This document shows positions 36,521 through 50,445 of a DNA stretch of 64,000 bases, in pieces; within the stretch, counting starts at the first letter, position 1; each line of letters starts with the position of its first letter. A program made the position numbers and the translations under genes. Under the pieces are notes generated by a model that saw nothing but the letters and a program-made list of their open reading frames with translations, was not told where the DNA came from and searched no databases. The stretch is from Zeimonas arvi (GTDB taxonomy: Bacteria > Pseudomonadota > Gammaproteobacteria > Burkholderiales > Burkholderiaceae_E), in the NCBI RefSeq assembly GCF_008039575.1, contig NZ_VDUY01000008.1, positions 1 through 64,000 on the forward strand, in the 5' to 3' direction.

Positions 36521-37414
36521 ATGATGAATGCACGCAGGGGGATCCTGAGCGCGGCCATGTCGCTGGCGCTGTTGGGTCTGGCACCGCAGGCTCACGCCGG
36601 GCCCGTGATCCTCGGAGGCGACGACCTCACCGACCATGGCTCCATCAGCGGGGGCACTCTTCAGGAAGGCTGGCTGTACATCCAGAGGGCGCTGGCGAAC
36701 CTTCTCGGTACGGCAACGATCACCGGCAGCACGGTCCAGATCGCGGTGCTGGGCGCCGCCGACTCCACTGCATCCAGCAGTGACGCCGGTGCGGCAGTTC
36801 ACCATGCCGCCGCCCTCTCGGGATGGACGGTCAACTACTACGACGGCAGTGCCTCGATCGATGGTTTCTTCACGTCACTCGCGGCCGGTACGGTGAAGCC
36901 GACCGTGATGTGGCTGGCGGGAACCGGGGCCTCGAACGATCTCGATTCGTCCGAAGGCGCGTCCCTGACCGCCAACGCGTTGGCGATCAACTCCTTCGTT
37001 ACGGCTGGAGGGGGATTGATGGCGCACGGCTCGGGTGGTGACGCGTACGGTTGGCTGTCGGCATTGCTGCCTGGCATCAGCGAGGTCAGCGGCTGCAATT
37101 CTTCCGGCGCCACCTTGACCGCTGCTGGACAGGCAGCGTTTCCCGGGCTCAGCAACTCGGATGTCGACGCCAACGCCGGACCCTGCCATAGCCACTTCAC
37201 CGGTAACTTCGGCGGACTCACGACGCTTGCGTTCGACGGTCAGCAGCGCTCCTACATCATCGGGGGCGGTGCGAGCACGATCATCCAGTGCGGGCAGCCG
37301 GGCCAGCCGGCCTGTCCGCCGCAGGGTGTTCCCGTGGCGCCGACGATCCCGCTGATGCTCGCGGGCCTGACTGCGCTTCTCGGCGCCCGGCGTCTCAGGA
37401 AGGTTGCGGCGTAG
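36521..37414 (+). CDS. secreted protein with PEP-CTERM-like sorting tail
   Basis: A 297-residue exported protein of unknown function. A signal peptide ends near AHAG (residue 27). The C-terminus has the three-part form of exosortase targets: Pro-containing motif VPVAPTIP, a hydrophobic stretch LMLAGLTALLGA, and a basic end RRLRK. The body contains GGGLMAHGSGGDAYGWL, reminiscent of glutamine-amidotransferase-like folds, and four Cys in two pairs. GGAGGAG lies 6 bases upstream. The sigma-54 promoter before it fits PEP-CTERM genes, which are often RpoN-dependent. The motif is a variant of VPEP, so the exosortase assignment is inference. Confidence 0.75.
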   Translation: MMNARRGILSAAMSLALLGLAPQAHAGPVILGGDDLTDHGSISGGTLQEGWLYIQRALANLLGTATITGSTVQIAVLGAADSTASSSDAGAAVHHAAALSGWTVNYYDGSASIDGFFTSLAAGTVKPTVMWLAGTGASNDLDSSEGASLTANALAINSFVTAGGGLMAHGSGGDAYGWLSALLPGISEVSGCNSSGATLTAAGQAAFPGLSNSDVDANAGPCHSHFTGNFGGLTTLAFDGQQRSYIIGGGASTIIQCGQPGQPACPPQGVPVAPTIPLMLAGLTALLGARRLRKVAA

Positions 37415-37420
37415 TTCGGA

Positions 37421-37456
37421 GCGCGTGGCCGGCCGCGGGGCGGGGCGGCCACGCGC
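37421..37456 (+). terminator. strong hairpin after the PEP-CTERM-like gene
   Basis: Perfect 11-bp stem GCGCGTGGCCG / CGGCCACGCGC around a 14-base GC-rich loop, 6 bases after the stop codon. No T run follows, so if it ends transcription it may act with Rho. The rest of the 312-base gap to carA holds only the probable carA promoter. Confidence 0.4.
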
Positions 37457-37539
37457 GAGATCCGCAAGGAGGGCCTGTCGAGACGGGCCTTTCCGCGCAT
37501 CGATCGGGCAGCGCCGGCATGAAAGTCCGGGCGAAATGA

Positions 37540-37545
37540 TATAAT
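37540..37545 (+). promoter_or_regulatory. -10 element upstream of carA
   Basis: A consensus TATAAT in an AT-rich island (ATGATATAATTCG). No good -35 hexamer was found at 16-18 bases. It would give a leader of about 175 bases before carA, long enough for attenuation-type control, though no terminator-like structure with a T run was seen in it. Confidence 0.5.
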
Positions 37546-37726
37546 TCGAAGGTTTACCCAATGCCCACCGGTTAGCGCCTGCCTTCCCAGAATTCCTGCC
37601 TCCGATCCCGCCCGCCCGCGGCCTTGCGCTGCCCGGCGAGGCAACCCGACTGGCCCGCCCGGGCCCGCGTCGCGTCGGGAGAATCGGTCAGGGGTGCGCC
37701 GGTGAATTCCGCCCCAGGAGTTGCCG

Positions 37727-38974
<1,248 letters not shown>

Positions 38975-39013
38975 TCGGCGCGGCGCATCCAAAGCATCGA
39001 ATACCGAGGCAAC

Positions 39014-42235
<3,222 letters not shown>

Positions 42236-42328
42236 GAGGGCGGCCGGCGCCGCAGGCCGCGTTCCCGTGCAGCGGGCGGGGCCTTGCGCCCCGGCCGCCG
42301 CTTGGCGTTACAATCGTTTCCATTCGAT

Positions 42329-42360
42329 CGGACCGCGGACCCGCGAGGGCCCGCGGTCCG
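42329..42360 (+). promoter_or_regulatory. long hairpin in the greA leader
   Basis: A 10-bp perfect stem CGGACCGCGG / CCGCGGTCCG continues after one A-C mismatch into CCC-GCGA-GGG, and is followed by AATTCTTTTC. It starts 15 bases after a possible -10 (TACAAT, 42309-42314) and ends 22 bases before the ATG. It looks like an early terminator or attenuator within the leader. Confidence 0.55.
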
Positions 42361-42382
42361 AATTCTTTTCAGGGGATTCCAC

Positions 42383-42859
42383 ATGGCGACCATTCCGCTC
42401 ACCCGCCGCGGCGCGGAGCTGCTGAAGGACGAGCTGCAGAGGCTCAAGTCGGTCGAGCGGCCGGCGGTGATCAACGCGATCGCGGAAGCGCGCGCGCAGG
42501 GCGACCTGTCCGAGAACGCCGAGTACGACGCCGCGCGCGAACGGCAGGCCTTCGTGGAAGGCCGGATCGCCGAGATCGAGTCGAAGCTCGCCAATGCGCA
42601 GGTCATCGACCCGGCCGAACTCGACGCCGACGGCCGCGTGGTGTTCGGCGCCACCGTCGAGCTCGAGGACCTGGAGTCGGGCGACGCGGTGACTTACCAG
42701 ATCGTCGGCGAGGACGAGGCCGACATCAAGACCGGCCGGATCTCGGTGTCCAGCCCGATCGCGCGCGCGCTGATCGGCAAGGGCGTGGACGACGTGGCCG
42801 AGGTCAGGGCGCCCGGCGGCGTGCGCGAGTACCAGATCCTGGACGTGCGCTACGAGTGA
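42383..42859 (+). CDS. greA: transcription elongation factor GreA
   Basis: A 158-residue factor that enters the RNA polymerase secondary channel and promotes cleavage of backtracked RNA. The coiled-coil tip [16 protein letters not shown] carries the acidic residues, and [18 protein letters not shown] is the C-terminal FKBP-like part. AGGGGA precedes the ATG. The 3' end overlaps the convergent yhbY gene by 56 bases. Confidence 0.97.
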   Translation: MATIPLTRRGAELLKDELQRLKSVERPAVINAIAEARAQGDLSENAEYDAARERQAFVEGRIAEIESKLANAQVIDPAELDADGRVVFGATVELEDLESGDAVTYQIVGEDEADIKTGRISVSSPIARALIGKGVDDVAEVRAPGGVREYQILDVRYE

Positions 42860-43496
42860 GGCCGCTGGCGGCCGCCGGGCCGGCTCCGGCGCGCGCGGGC
42901 GCGCGACCCTTGGCGGCGGTCTTGGCCTTGGCGGGAGCCTTGCGCCCGGGCACCGTGGCGGCGCCAGCCGGACGGGCCCGTGACGGCGCCTTCGCCGGTG
43001 CCCTTGCAGGCGCCGCCGGCTTGCCGGCCGCAGAAGTCTTGCCCGCCGCAGCCGCCGCCTTCGCCGGCGCAGCCGCCTTGCCTGCCGCGGCGCGCCGCGC
43101 GACCGAAGCCTTCTGCCCGGCGCCGGCCGCCTTCTTGGTCTGCCGCCCGGGGCGGCGGCGGGCGGTGCCGGCATCGCCGCCGGTGCCGGTCTCCGGCTTC
43201 TCGCGCCAGACCACCAGCAGCTTGCCGATGGCCTGCACCGGCGCGCAGCCCAGGGTGGAACAGATCTCGGCGAGGATCGCCAGGCGCCGCTCGCGGTCAT
43301 CGCCATGCACGCGGATCTTGATCAGGCCGTGGGCGGTGAGCGCGCGGCCGGTTTCGGCGAGCACGGCCGGAGTCAGCCCGGCGTCGCCCACGGTGACCAC
43401 GGGGTCGAGGTGGTGGGCGAGGGCGCGCAGGGCCTTGCGTTCGGCCGAGGTGAGCTCGGGCGCCGCGCGGCGCGCGGAAGTCGGGGCGGTAGTCAT
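42804..43496 (-). CDS. yhbY: YhbY-type RNA-binding protein with histone H1-like tail
   Basis: A 230-residue protein. Residues 14-105 are the CRS1/YhbY domain ([42 protein letters not shown]), which binds pre-50S particles. YhbY normally ends near 97 residues; here about 125 more follow, almost only Ala, Lys, Pro, Gly and Arg with PAKA and AAGK units, like the tails of bacterial histone H1-like proteins. The gene overlaps greA at its 3' end and starts 15 bases from the divergent rlmE. Confidence 0.9.
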   Translation of the reverse strand: MTTAPTSARRAAPELTSAERKALRALAHHLDPVVTVGDAGLTPAVLAETGRALTAHGLIKIRVHGDDRERRLAILAEICSTLGCAPVQAIGKLLVVWREKPETGTGGDAGTARRRPGRQTKKAAGAGQKASVARRAAAGKAAAPAKAAAAAGKTSAAGKPAAPARAPAKAPSRARPAGAATVPGRKAPAKAKTAAKGRAPARAGAGPAAASGLTRSARPGSGTRARRRAP

Positions 43497-43511
43497 GATG
43501 TCGGTGGTCTT

Positions 43512-44186
43512 ATGAAGAAACGCAAGGTCGATCGCGCCTGGCTCGCGCAGCATATCAACGATCCGTACGTGAAGCTTGCGCAGAAGCATCAGTATCGCTC
43601 GCGCGCGGCTTTCAAGCTGATCGAGATCCTCGAGCAGGACAAGCTTCTGCGCCGGGGCATGACCGTGGTCGACCTGGGCTCGGCGCCCGGCGCCTGGAGC
43701 CAGGTGCTGCGCGAGCGGCTGGCCCGGCCGGCCAGCGACGGCGGCGGCATCGACGGCCGGATCGTCGCGCTGGATCTGCTGCCGATGGAGCCGATCGAGA
43801 GCGTGGCGTTCATCCAGGGCGATTTCCGGGACGACGCGGTGCTCGCGGAACTCGAGGCGGTGCTCGGCGGGCGCAAGGCGGACCTTGTGGTCTCGGACAT
43901 GGCCCCCAACTTGAGCGGCGTGGCGGTGGCCGATGCCGCGCGGATGGCCGACCTGATCGAGCTGGCGGTGGCTTTCTCGAAGGCGCACCTGAAGCCCGAA
44001 GGCGCGCTGCTGGTCAAATGTTTCCACGGCAGCGGCTACAGCCAGACGGTCGAGCTGTTCAGGAAGACCTTCGTGAAAGTGTCGCCGCGCAAGCCCAAGG
44101 CCTCGCGCGACAAGTCCGCGGAGACCTACTTGCTGGGCCGGGGGCTCAAGGCGGCGGGGCCGATCGAACCGGTGGCGGGCGACTGA
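43512..44186 (+). CDS. rlmE: 23S rRNA (uridine-2'-O-)-methyltransferase
   Basis: A 224-residue RrmJ/FtsJ enzyme that methylates U2552 of the 23S A loop. The SAM motif [15 protein letters not shown] and the K-D-K-E catalytic set (Lys in the N-terminal helix region, Asp in SDMAPNLSG, Lys in LVKCFHGSG, Glu in SAETYLLG) are present. ATG 43512 gives the usual N-terminus [14 protein letters not shown]. The start lies 15 bases from the divergent yhbY start, so both promoters must lie inside the neighbour's coding region. Confidence 0.96.
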   Translation: MKKRKVDRAWLAQHINDPYVKLAQKHQYRSRAAFKLIEILEQDKLLRRGMTVVDLGSAPGAWSQVLRERLARPASDGGGIDGRIVALDLLPMEPIESVAFIQGDFRDDAVLAELEAVLGGRKADLVVSDMAPNLSGVAVADAARMADLIELAVAFSKAHLKPEGALLVKCFHGSGYSQTVELFRKTFVKVSPRKPKASRDKSAETYLLGRGLKAAGPIEPVAGD

Positions 44187-44424
44187 GCCGCGGGCCGGCA
44201 TGCCGGCGGCGGTGTCCGGCGCCGAATCGACCGGAGGACGCTGAAAGGCGACGGGCGCGGCACTGACCCATCATGGGATCCGGCCGGCGCTCCGGTCAAA
44301 CGGCGTAGAATCGAAGCGTGTCAGTGGGCCTGAAAGCCTGCGAAGCGTGTGGCGGGCCCGGAAGGCCCGCGAGGGGCTCGAGGCCCGACAGGATGGGCCC
44401 CAGGGCCCCCAAAAGGAGTGGTTA

Positions 44425-46335
44425 GTGAACAACGCGTTCTCCAAGGCTGCGGTCTGGCTGGTCATCGCGCTGGTGCTGTTCACCGTGTTCAAGCAGTTCG
44501 ACACACGGCAGGCGCGCGGCGGCGACATGCCTTATTCGCAGTTCATGGCCGAAGCCCGCGACGGGCGCATCGACAGCGTCGTCGTCGACGGCAAGACGCT
44601 GCGCGCGCGCTCCAAGGACGGCCGCCCGATCACCGTCAACGCGCCGAACGACATCTGGATGGTCGGCGACCTGATGAAGTACGGCGTGCAGGTCAACGTG
44701 CGCCCCGAAGAGGAGCAGTCGCTGCTGCTCAACATCTTCGTGTCGTGGTTCCCGATGCTGCTGTTGATCGGCGTCTGGGTCTTCTTCATGCGACAGATGC
44801 AGGGCGGCGGGCGAGGCGGCGCGTTCTCGTTCGGAAAGTCCAAGGCCCGCATGCTCGACGAGAGCAACAACAACGTCACCTTCGCCGACGTGGCCGGCTG
44901 CGACGAGGCCAAGGAAGAGGTACAGGAGCTGGTCGAGTTCCTGCGCGATCCGTCCAAGTTCCAGAAGCTCGGCGGTCGCATTCCGCGCGGCGTGCTGATG
45001 GTGGGCTCGCCCGGCACCGGCAAGACCCTGCTGGCCAGGGCGATCGCCGGCGAGGCCAAGGTGCCGTTCTTCAGCATCTCGGGTTCGGACTTCGTCGAGA
45101 TGTTCGTCGGCGTGGGCGCCGCGCGCGTTCGCGACATGTTCGAGAACGCCAAGAAGCACGCGCCCTGCATCCTGTTCATCGACGAGATCGACGCGGTCGG
45201 TCGCCAGCGCGGCGCCGGCCTGGGCGGCGGCAACGACGAGCGCGAGCAGACGCTGAACCAGCTTCTGGTCGAAATGGACGGTTTCGAAACCGGTCAGGGC
45301 GTCATCGTCATCGCCGCCACCAACCGGCCCGACGTGCTCGATCCGGCGCTGCTGCGGCCGGGCCGCTTCGATCGCCAGGTGGTCGTGCCGCTGCCCGACA
45401 TCCGCGGCCGCGAGCAGATCCTGAACGTGCACATGCGCAAGGTGCCCATGGGCTCGGACGTCCGCGCCGATGTCATCGCGCGCGGCACGCCGGGCTTCTC
45501 GGGCGCGGACCTGGCCAATCTGGTCAACGAGGCGGCGCTGTTCGCCGCGCGCCGAAACGCCCGGCTGGTCGAGATGATCGACTTCGAGCGCGCCAAGGAC
45601 AAGATCATCATGGGCGCCGAGCGGCGCTCCATCGTCATGCCCGAGGACGAGCGCCGCAACACGGCCTACCACGAGTCGGGTCACGCGGTGGTGGCGCGAG
45701 TGGTGCCCAAGACCGACCCGGTGCACAAGGTCACCATCATCCCGCGCGGCCGCGCGCTGGGCGTGACCATGCAACTGCCCGAGGGTGACCGCTACAGCAT
45801 GGACCGCGAGCGCATGCTCAGCACCATCGCGGTGCTCTTCGGCGGCCGGATCGCCGAAGAGCTCTTCATGAACCAGATGACCACCGGCGCGTCGAACGAC
45901 TTCGAGCGCGCCACGGCCATCGCGCGCGACATGGTCACCCGCTACGGCATGAGCGACCTGCTCGGTCCCATGGTCTACGCCGAGAACGAAGGCGAGATCT
46001 TCCTGGGCCGTTCGATCACCAAGACCACGCACATGTCCGAAGAGACCATGCGCAAGGTCGACAGCGAGATTCGCCGCATCATCGACGAGCAGTACGCGGC
46101 CGCTCGCAAGATCCTCGAGGACAATCGCGACAAGGTCGAGGTGATGGCCAAGGCGCTGCTCGAGTGGGAAACCATCGACGCCGACCAGATCGACGACATC
46201 ATGGCCGGCCGTCCGCCGCGCCCGCCGAAGGAGCGCAGCAGCGCTTCCGGCAGCGGTGGGTCCGGCAATGCCCCGGTGACGCCGGCCGCGCCGGCCGCCC
46301 CGTCGGCCCCGCCGGCGGAGCCCGCCGCACAGTGA
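44425..46335 (+). CDS. ftsH: ATP-dependent zinc metalloprotease FtsH
   Basis: A 636-residue membrane AAA+ protease that degrades LpxC, sigma-32-type factors and misassembled membrane proteins. Two membrane helices (residues 5-25 and about 103-123) flank a periplasmic domain. Walker [13 protein letters not shown] lies near 193, Walker [15 protein letters not shown] follows, SRH is intact, and zinc motif HESGH lies near 415. The start is GTG 44425, with AGGAG 7 bases upstream; an upstream in-frame ATG at 44347 is not supported. The tail is Pro/Ala-rich. The ftsH-folP-glmM order is conserved. Confidence 0.97.
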   Translation: MNNAFSKAAVWLVIALVLFTVFKQFDTRQARGGDMPYSQFMAEARDGRIDSVVVDGKTLRARSKDGRPITVNAPNDIWMVGDLMKYGVQVNVRPEEEQSLLLNIFVSWFPMLLLIGVWVFFMRQMQGGGRGGAFSFGKSKARMLDESNNNVTFADVAGCDEAKEEVQELVEFLRDPSKFQKLGGRIPRGVLMVGSPGTGKTLLARAIAGEAKVPFFSISGSDFVEMFVGVGAARVRDMFENAKKHAPCILFIDEIDAVGRQRGAGLGGGNDEREQTLNQLLVEMDGFETGQGVIVIAATNRPDVLDPALLRPGRFDRQVVVPLPDIRGREQILNVHMRKVPMGSDVRADVIARGTPGFSGADLANLVNEAALFAARRNARLVEMIDFERAKDKIIMGAERRSIVMPEDERRNTAYHESGHAVVARVVPKTDPVHKVTIIPRGRALGVTMQLPEGDRYSMDRERMLSTIAVLFGGRIAEELFMNQMTTGASNDFERATAIARDMVTRYGMSDLLGPMVYAENEGEIFLGRSITKTTHMSEETMRKVDSEIRRIIDEQYAAARKILEDNRDKVEVMAKALLEWETIDADQIDDIMAGRPPRPPKERSSASGSGGSGNAPVTPAAPAAPSAPPAEPAAQ

Positions 46336-46337
46336 AC

Positions 46338-46375
46338 GCGATCGGGGCCGCCCCAGCCGGGGCGGCCCCGATCGC
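46338..46375 (+). promoter_or_regulatory. 17-bp perfect hairpin between ftsH and folP
   Basis: Left arm 46338-46354 and right arm 46359-46375 pair perfectly around an AGCC loop, beginning 3 bases after the ftsH stop. No T run follows. It could protect the ftsH 3' end, act as a Rho-assisted stop, or hold back folP translation. Confidence 0.65.
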
Positions 46376-46407
46376 CTGTGAGTTCGCGTCCCGGCTCCCT
46401 TCCGTCG

Positions 46408-47259
46408 ATGCCGCGCCGGCAGCAAGCCGTCCTGCAATGTGGCCGATTCGAGCTTTCGCTCGACCGGCCCTTGCTCATGGCGATCGTCAACCTCACGCCC
46501 GACTCCTTCTCGGATGGCGGTCGTCACCTGGATCCCGGGGCGGCGATCGACGCCGGGCTGGCCATGGTGGCGCAAGGCGCCGACATCCTGGACCTGGGCG
46601 CCGAATCCACGCGTCCCGGGGCCGCGACCGTCACGCCCGCCGAGGAGATCCGTCGCCTGCTGCCGGTCATCGCCGGGCTTTCGGCTTGCGGCGTGCCCCT
46701 GTCCATCGACACCCGCAAGCCCGAGGTCATGCGCGAGGTGCTCGCCGCCGGCGCCGACATGATCAACGACATCGCCGGCTTTTCGACGCCCGCCGCCGTC
46801 GAGGCCGTTGCGGCCAGCCACTGCGGGTTGTGCGTGATGCACATGCAGGGCGAACCGGGCACCATGCAGCAGGCCCCGGCCTACGGCGACGTGGTCGCCG
46901 AGGTGCAGGACTGGCTGCACGAGCGGGTGGTTGCGCTCGGGGCGGCCGGCGTCGACGCCACGCGCATCGTGCTCGATCCGGGCATCGGATTCGGCAAGAC
47001 CGTCGAGCACAATCTGCAACTGCTCGAGGCGCTGGACGAGTTCGCGGTCTTCGGCATGCCGCTGCTGATCGGCGTGTCGCGCAAGTCGCTGATCGGCGCG
47101 CTGACCGGGCGGCCGGTCGACGGCCGGCTGGCAGGCAGCCTGGCCGCTGCCCTGGCGGCGCTGGCGCGCGGCGCGAAGATCGTGCGGGTGCACGACGTGC
47201 CCGAGACCCGCGACGCGCTGCGCGTGTGGCAGGCGATCGAGGAGGCAGGCGCCGGCTGA
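46408..47259 (+). CDS. folP: dihydropteroate synthase
   Basis: A 283-residue TIM-barrel enzyme joining p-aminobenzoate to hydroxymethyldihydropterin pyrophosphate; the sulfonamide target. [51 protein letters not shown] and [11 protein letters not shown] are all present. ATG 46408 gives the usual length; GTG 46378 would add ten residues but lies 2 bases after the large hairpin. No good Shine-Dalgarno sequence is seen for either. glmM follows after 37 bases. Confidence 0.95.
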   Translation: MPRRQQAVLQCGRFELSLDRPLLMAIVNLTPDSFSDGGRHLDPGAAIDAGLAMVAQGADILDLGAESTRPGAATVTPAEEIRRLLPVIAGLSACGVPLSIDTRKPEVMREVLAAGADMINDIAGFSTPAAVEAVAASHCGLCVMHMQGEPGTMQQAPAYGDVVAEVQDWLHERVVALGAAGVDATRIVLDPGIGFGKTVEHNLQLLEALDEFAVFGMPLLIGVSRKSLIGALTGRPVDGRLAGSLAAALAALARGAKIVRVHDVPETRDALRVWQAIEEAGAG

Positions 47260-47296
47260 ACGCGCGGCCTGCGCAGGCAACAGGAGAGAACACGAA

Positions 47297-48646
47297 ATGT
47301 CCCGCAAGTATTTCGGCACCGACGGCATCCGCGGCCGCGTAGGCGACGCGCCGATCACCCCCGACTTCGTGCTCAAGCTCGGCCAGGCGGCCGGGCGGGT
47401 GCTCGCGCGGCGCGCCGATGGCCAGCGCCGCACCGTGCTGATCGGCAAGGACACGCGGATCTCGGGGTACATGCTCGAGTCCGCGCTCGAGGCCGGGTTT
47501 TCCTCGGCCGGCATGCAGGTGCTGCTGACCGGACCGCTGCCCACGCCGGCGATCGCCTACCTCACGCGCGCCTGGCGCCTGTCGGCCGGCGTGGTCATCA
47601 GTGCCTCGCACAATCCCTACGACGACAACGGCATCAAGTTCTTCTCGGCCGACGGCGACAAGCTGCCCGACGAGGTCGAGTCCGAGATCGAGGCCGCGAT
47701 CGACGAGCCCTTCGTTTGCGTGCGCTCCGACGGCCTGGGCCGCGTGCGCCGGATCGAGGACGCGGCCGGCCGCTACATCGAGTTCTGCAAGAGCAGCTTT
47801 CCCTCGCACCTGGACCTGCGCGGCATGAAACTGGTGGTGGACTGCGCGAACGGCGCCGGCTATCACACCACCCCGCTGGTCTTCGACGAGCTGGGCGCCG
47901 AGGTGGTGACCATCGGCGCCTCGCCCAACGGCTTCAACATCAACGACGGCGTCGGCGCCACCGCGCCCGAGGCGCTGCGGGCCAAGGTGCTGGAGCAGAA
48001 GGCCGACCTCGGCATCGCGGTCGACGGCGACGCAGACCGCCTGTTGATGGTCGACGCGGGCGGGAGGATCTACAACGGCGACGAGTTGCTCTACGCGATC
48101 GTGCGCGACCGGATGAAGGTCGGCCCGGTGCAAGGCGCGGTGGGCACCCTGATGTCCAACCTCGCGCTGGAACAGGCTTTCGGCCGGATGGGAATCGGCT
48201 TCGAGCGCGCCAAGGTCGGCGACCGCTACGTGCTCGAGCGTCTGCGCGAGAGGGGCTGGCTCTTCGGGGGCGAGAGCTCGGGCCACCTGCTGTGCCTCGA
48301 CCGGCACAGCACCGGCGACGGCACGATCAGCGCGCTGCAGGTGCTGGCCGCGATCCGGCGCGAAGGCCGCGGCCTGGCGGAGTTGTGCGCGGAGCTCAGG
48401 CTCTATCCGCAGACGCTCATCAACGTGCGGGTGGAGCGCGGCTTCGACTGGCAGACGCACGAGGGCCTGCAGCGCGCGCAGCGCGAGGTCGAGGCGGAGC
48501 TCGGCGGCGCCGGGCGGATCCTGATTCGCCCCTCCGGCACCGAACCGCTGCTGCGCGTGATGGTCGAGGCGCGCGACGAAGGCCTCGCGCAGGGCATGGC
48601 GAAGCGGCTCGCCGATTCGGTGGGCAGGCCTGCCGCGGCGCATTGA
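47297..48646 (+). CDS. glmM: phosphoglucosamine mutase
   Basis: A 449-residue enzyme converting glucosamine-6-phosphate to glucosamine-1-phosphate for peptidoglycan and LPS. The phosphoserine loop [18 protein letters not shown] lies near residue 102, the metal loop is VDGDADR, the sugar loop GGESSGH, and the phosphate-binding loop [19 protein letters not shown] precedes the ATG. Confidence 0.97.
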   Translation: MSRKYFGTDGIRGRVGDAPITPDFVLKLGQAAGRVLARRADGQRRTVLIGKDTRISGYMLESALEAGFSSAGMQVLLTGPLPTPAIAYLTRAWRLSAGVVISASHNPYDDNGIKFFSADGDKLPDEVESEIEAAIDEPFVCVRSDGLGRVRRIEDAAGRYIEFCKSSFPSHLDLRGMKLVVDCANGAGYHTTPLVFDELGAEVVTIGASPNGFNINDGVGATAPEALRAKVLEQKADLGIAVDGDADRLLMVDAGGRIYNGDELLYAIVRDRMKVGPVQGAVGTLMSNLALEQAFGRMGIGFERAKVGDRYVLERLRERGWLFGGESSGHLLCLDRHSTGDGTISALQVLAAIRREGRGLAELCAELRLYPQTLINVRVERGFDWQTHEGLQRAQREVEAELGGAGRILIRPSGTEPLLRVMVEARDEGLAQGMAKRLADSVGRPAAAH

Positions 48647-48691
48647 GGCCTCGCGCACGGCGCACCGAAAACGGGCCGCTCGTTTTTGCGC

Positions 48692-48697
48692 TACAAT
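48692..48697 (+). promoter_or_regulatory. -10 element for the tRNA cluster
   Basis: TACAAT 11 bases before the first tRNA base, in the AT-richer stretch TTTTTGCGCTACAATTCG. No convincing -35 was found. Confidence 0.5.
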
Positions 48698-48707
48698 TCG
48701 CGTCCTC

Positions 48708-48787
<80 letters not shown>

Positions 48788-48851
48788 TGTTCCCGGGCAG
48801 CGCCGATGCCAGCGGCATTACCCGGAACCGGCCCGACAAGGTCCGACCCCG

Positions 48852-48928
48852 CTGCCCGTAGCTCAGTTGGATAGAGCATCGGCCTTCTAAGCCGAGGGTC
48901 ACAGGTTCGAATCCTGTCGGGCAGGCCA
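48852..48928 (+). tRNA. tRNA-Arg (TCT)
   Basis: Acceptor CTGCCCG pairs with CGGGCAG (48918-48924). The anticodon loop CTTCTAA gives anticodon TCT, between TCGGC and GCCGA. T arm ACAGG-TTCGAAT-CCTGT is perfect. CCA encoded. 77 bases. Confidence 0.97.
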
Positions 48929-48936
48929 GTTTCAGT

Positions 48937-49013
48937 GGTGGCTGTAGCTCAGTTGGTAGAGTCCCGGATTGTGATTCCGGTTGTCGTGGGTTCGAGTCCC
49001 ATCAGCCACCCCA
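48937..49013 (+). tRNA. tRNA-His (GTG)
   Basis: Acceptor GTGGCTG pairs with CAGCCAC, with the histidine-specific extra G at 48937 opposite discriminator C49010. The anticodon loop TTGTGAT gives GTG, between CCGGA and TCCGG. CCA encoded. Confidence 0.97.
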
Positions 49014-49033
49014 CCCAGTTTCCGTCGATACGA

Positions 49034-49068
49034 AAAGGCCCTGCTCTCCAGAGGAGACCAGGGCCTTT
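49034..49068. terminator. bidirectional terminator after tRNA-His
   Basis: Stem AAAGGCCCTG / CAGGGCCTTT with an inner stem TCTCC-AGA-GGAGA. The plus strand continues CCTTC and the minus strand TCG after the T-rich arm, so it can serve both the tRNA operon and the convergent di-heme cytochrome gene. Confidence 0.8.
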
Positions 49069-49106
49069 CCTTCATGCACGCCGCGCCCGGCAACGCGGGC
49101 TTCGCG

Positions 49107-50354
49107 CTACAGCGATTTCAGGTATTCGACCAGATCGGCGGCCTGTTGTGCGGTCAGGCCCAGTGACCGACGGGTGTCGTAGGTCCGGACAACGTCGGCC
49201 AGGGTGGCTGCAGAGCCATCGTGGAAGTAGGGCGGGTGCTGCCAGATCCCCTTGAGGGGCGACGTTCGATATTGCTTGGTGGCCGATCGTGAGGCGTAGC
49301 TGGGTGATTCGGGCTCGGCCATGGAATCGCTCGCCGGATGCAACCGTATGTTGGCGTCGGTGAACTGCGGCCCGCTGTGGCAGGTCGAGCAGGTGCCCGC
49401 GCCCTCGAAGACCGCCTTGCCGCGCAGGGCGGCGCCGACGTCGTAGCTGCCCGCCGGAGGCGCCGGGGCCTTCAGGGACAGCTGATAGGCCTGCAGGCCC
49501 GGGAGCTTCGCCGTCACGAGATCTTCGATGCCGTTCTGAACGACCAGGTTGAGCCGGGGCTCGGTGACGGTGCCTTGGCCGCCCATCTCGGCCACCGCGA
49601 CATAGCGATTCCAGTACGCAAGTTCGGTGCCGTCCCCGGTGAACGTGACACTGTGAATGCCGTCCAGGCCGTAGGCGGGCGGGATGACGACGGGCTTGTT
49701 CTTGCCGTCGATGTTGTGACGGGGGTCGAACTTGCCGGGGCCCCACGATGCGTAGCTCGCCTTGCCGTCGGCATCGAGGGCGGGAGACAAGGCGATGATC
49801 GCACCGGGATCGAGATCGCGATTCGGCCAGCCGTCCAGGCGCTTGCCGATTCCGCGAGCGAAGGAGTCATCGACGGTCGAGTGGCACAAGGCGCAGGTGA
49901 TGCCGACCCTGGTGAGGGTGTCCACGCCGTTCACCGTCTCGACCGTTCCCTTCACGCCCACGACCGCATCGAGGCGTAGCAGCGCCAGGGTCGTTGCGGG
50001 CTTCGTGAGGTCGACGGCTCCGGCCTGGATGGCCTCGACCAGCGAAGCGGGGAGGGCTTCGGAATCGACCTTCAGGCCCACCGACAAGGCGGTGAGCGGA
50101 TCGACGGCCGAGGCGATCACCTCGTGCATCTTCAGCGTGTCCGTCCAGAAGCGCTCGTCGCCGAAGGTGTCGAACCGGAAGGTGTCCTTGCCTTCGGCGA
50201 TCAGGGCCGCCTGTTCCGCAGCGTCCACGGGCGCCTCCGACGAGCCGCCGCAGGCAGCCACGAATGCGGCGACTGCGGCCCCCACCCCCGCAGCCGCCAA
50301 TGGCCTGACGACGTCCGCCGCCCGATCCGCGATCCGCCTGCGCCGTGCGGGCAT
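49107..50354 (-). CDS. di-heme cytochrome c lipoprotein, CCP/MauG-like
   Basis: A 415-residue exported protein. The lipobox FVAAC places the lipidated Cys near residue 35. Two heme c sites are visible, CALCH in the first half and CSTCH in the second. The C-terminal TSPLKGIWQHPPYFHDGSAATLADVVRTYD matches the end of bacterial cytochrome c peroxidases and relatives. It may reduce peroxide or take part in electron transfer; the exact reaction is not shown. GGAG is 6 bases before ATG 50354. It lies 91 bases after the ferritin-like gene, on the same strand. Confidence 0.88.
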   Translation of the reverse strand: MPARRRRIADRAADVVRPLAAAGVGAAVAAFVAACGGSSEAPVDAAEQAALIAEGKDTFRFDTFGDERFWTDTLKMHEVIASAVDPLTALSVGLKVDSEALPASLVEAIQAGAVDLTKPATTLALLRLDAVVGVKGTVETVNGVDTLTRVGITCALCHSTVDDSFARGIGKRLDGWPNRDLDPGAIIALSPALDADGKASYASWGPGKFDPRHNIDGKNKPVVIPPAYGLDGIHSVTFTGDGTELAYWNRYVAVAEMGGQGTVTEPRLNLVVQNGIEDLVTAKLPGLQAYQLSLKAPAPPAGSYDVGAALRGKAVFEGAGTCSTCHSGPQFTDANIRLHPASDSMAEPESPSYASRSATKQYRTSPLKGIWQHPPYFHDGSAATLADVVRTYDTRRSLGLTAQQAADLVEYLKSL

Positions 50355-50445
50355 GCGTTCTCCACCGCCTGAGTTCCTCACTGACAGTCTCCTTGACAAG
50401 ATCTGGCGCATGTTCCGGGAGCAGGCGAGCGCCTGCCCCGGCTCC

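Noticed and set aside
44347-44424. Upstream in-frame ATG adding 26 residues to FtsH
   Set aside because: GTG 44425 has a well-placed AGGAG and yields the canonical MNNAFSK N-terminus; the upstream extension is GC-biased and has no family match.
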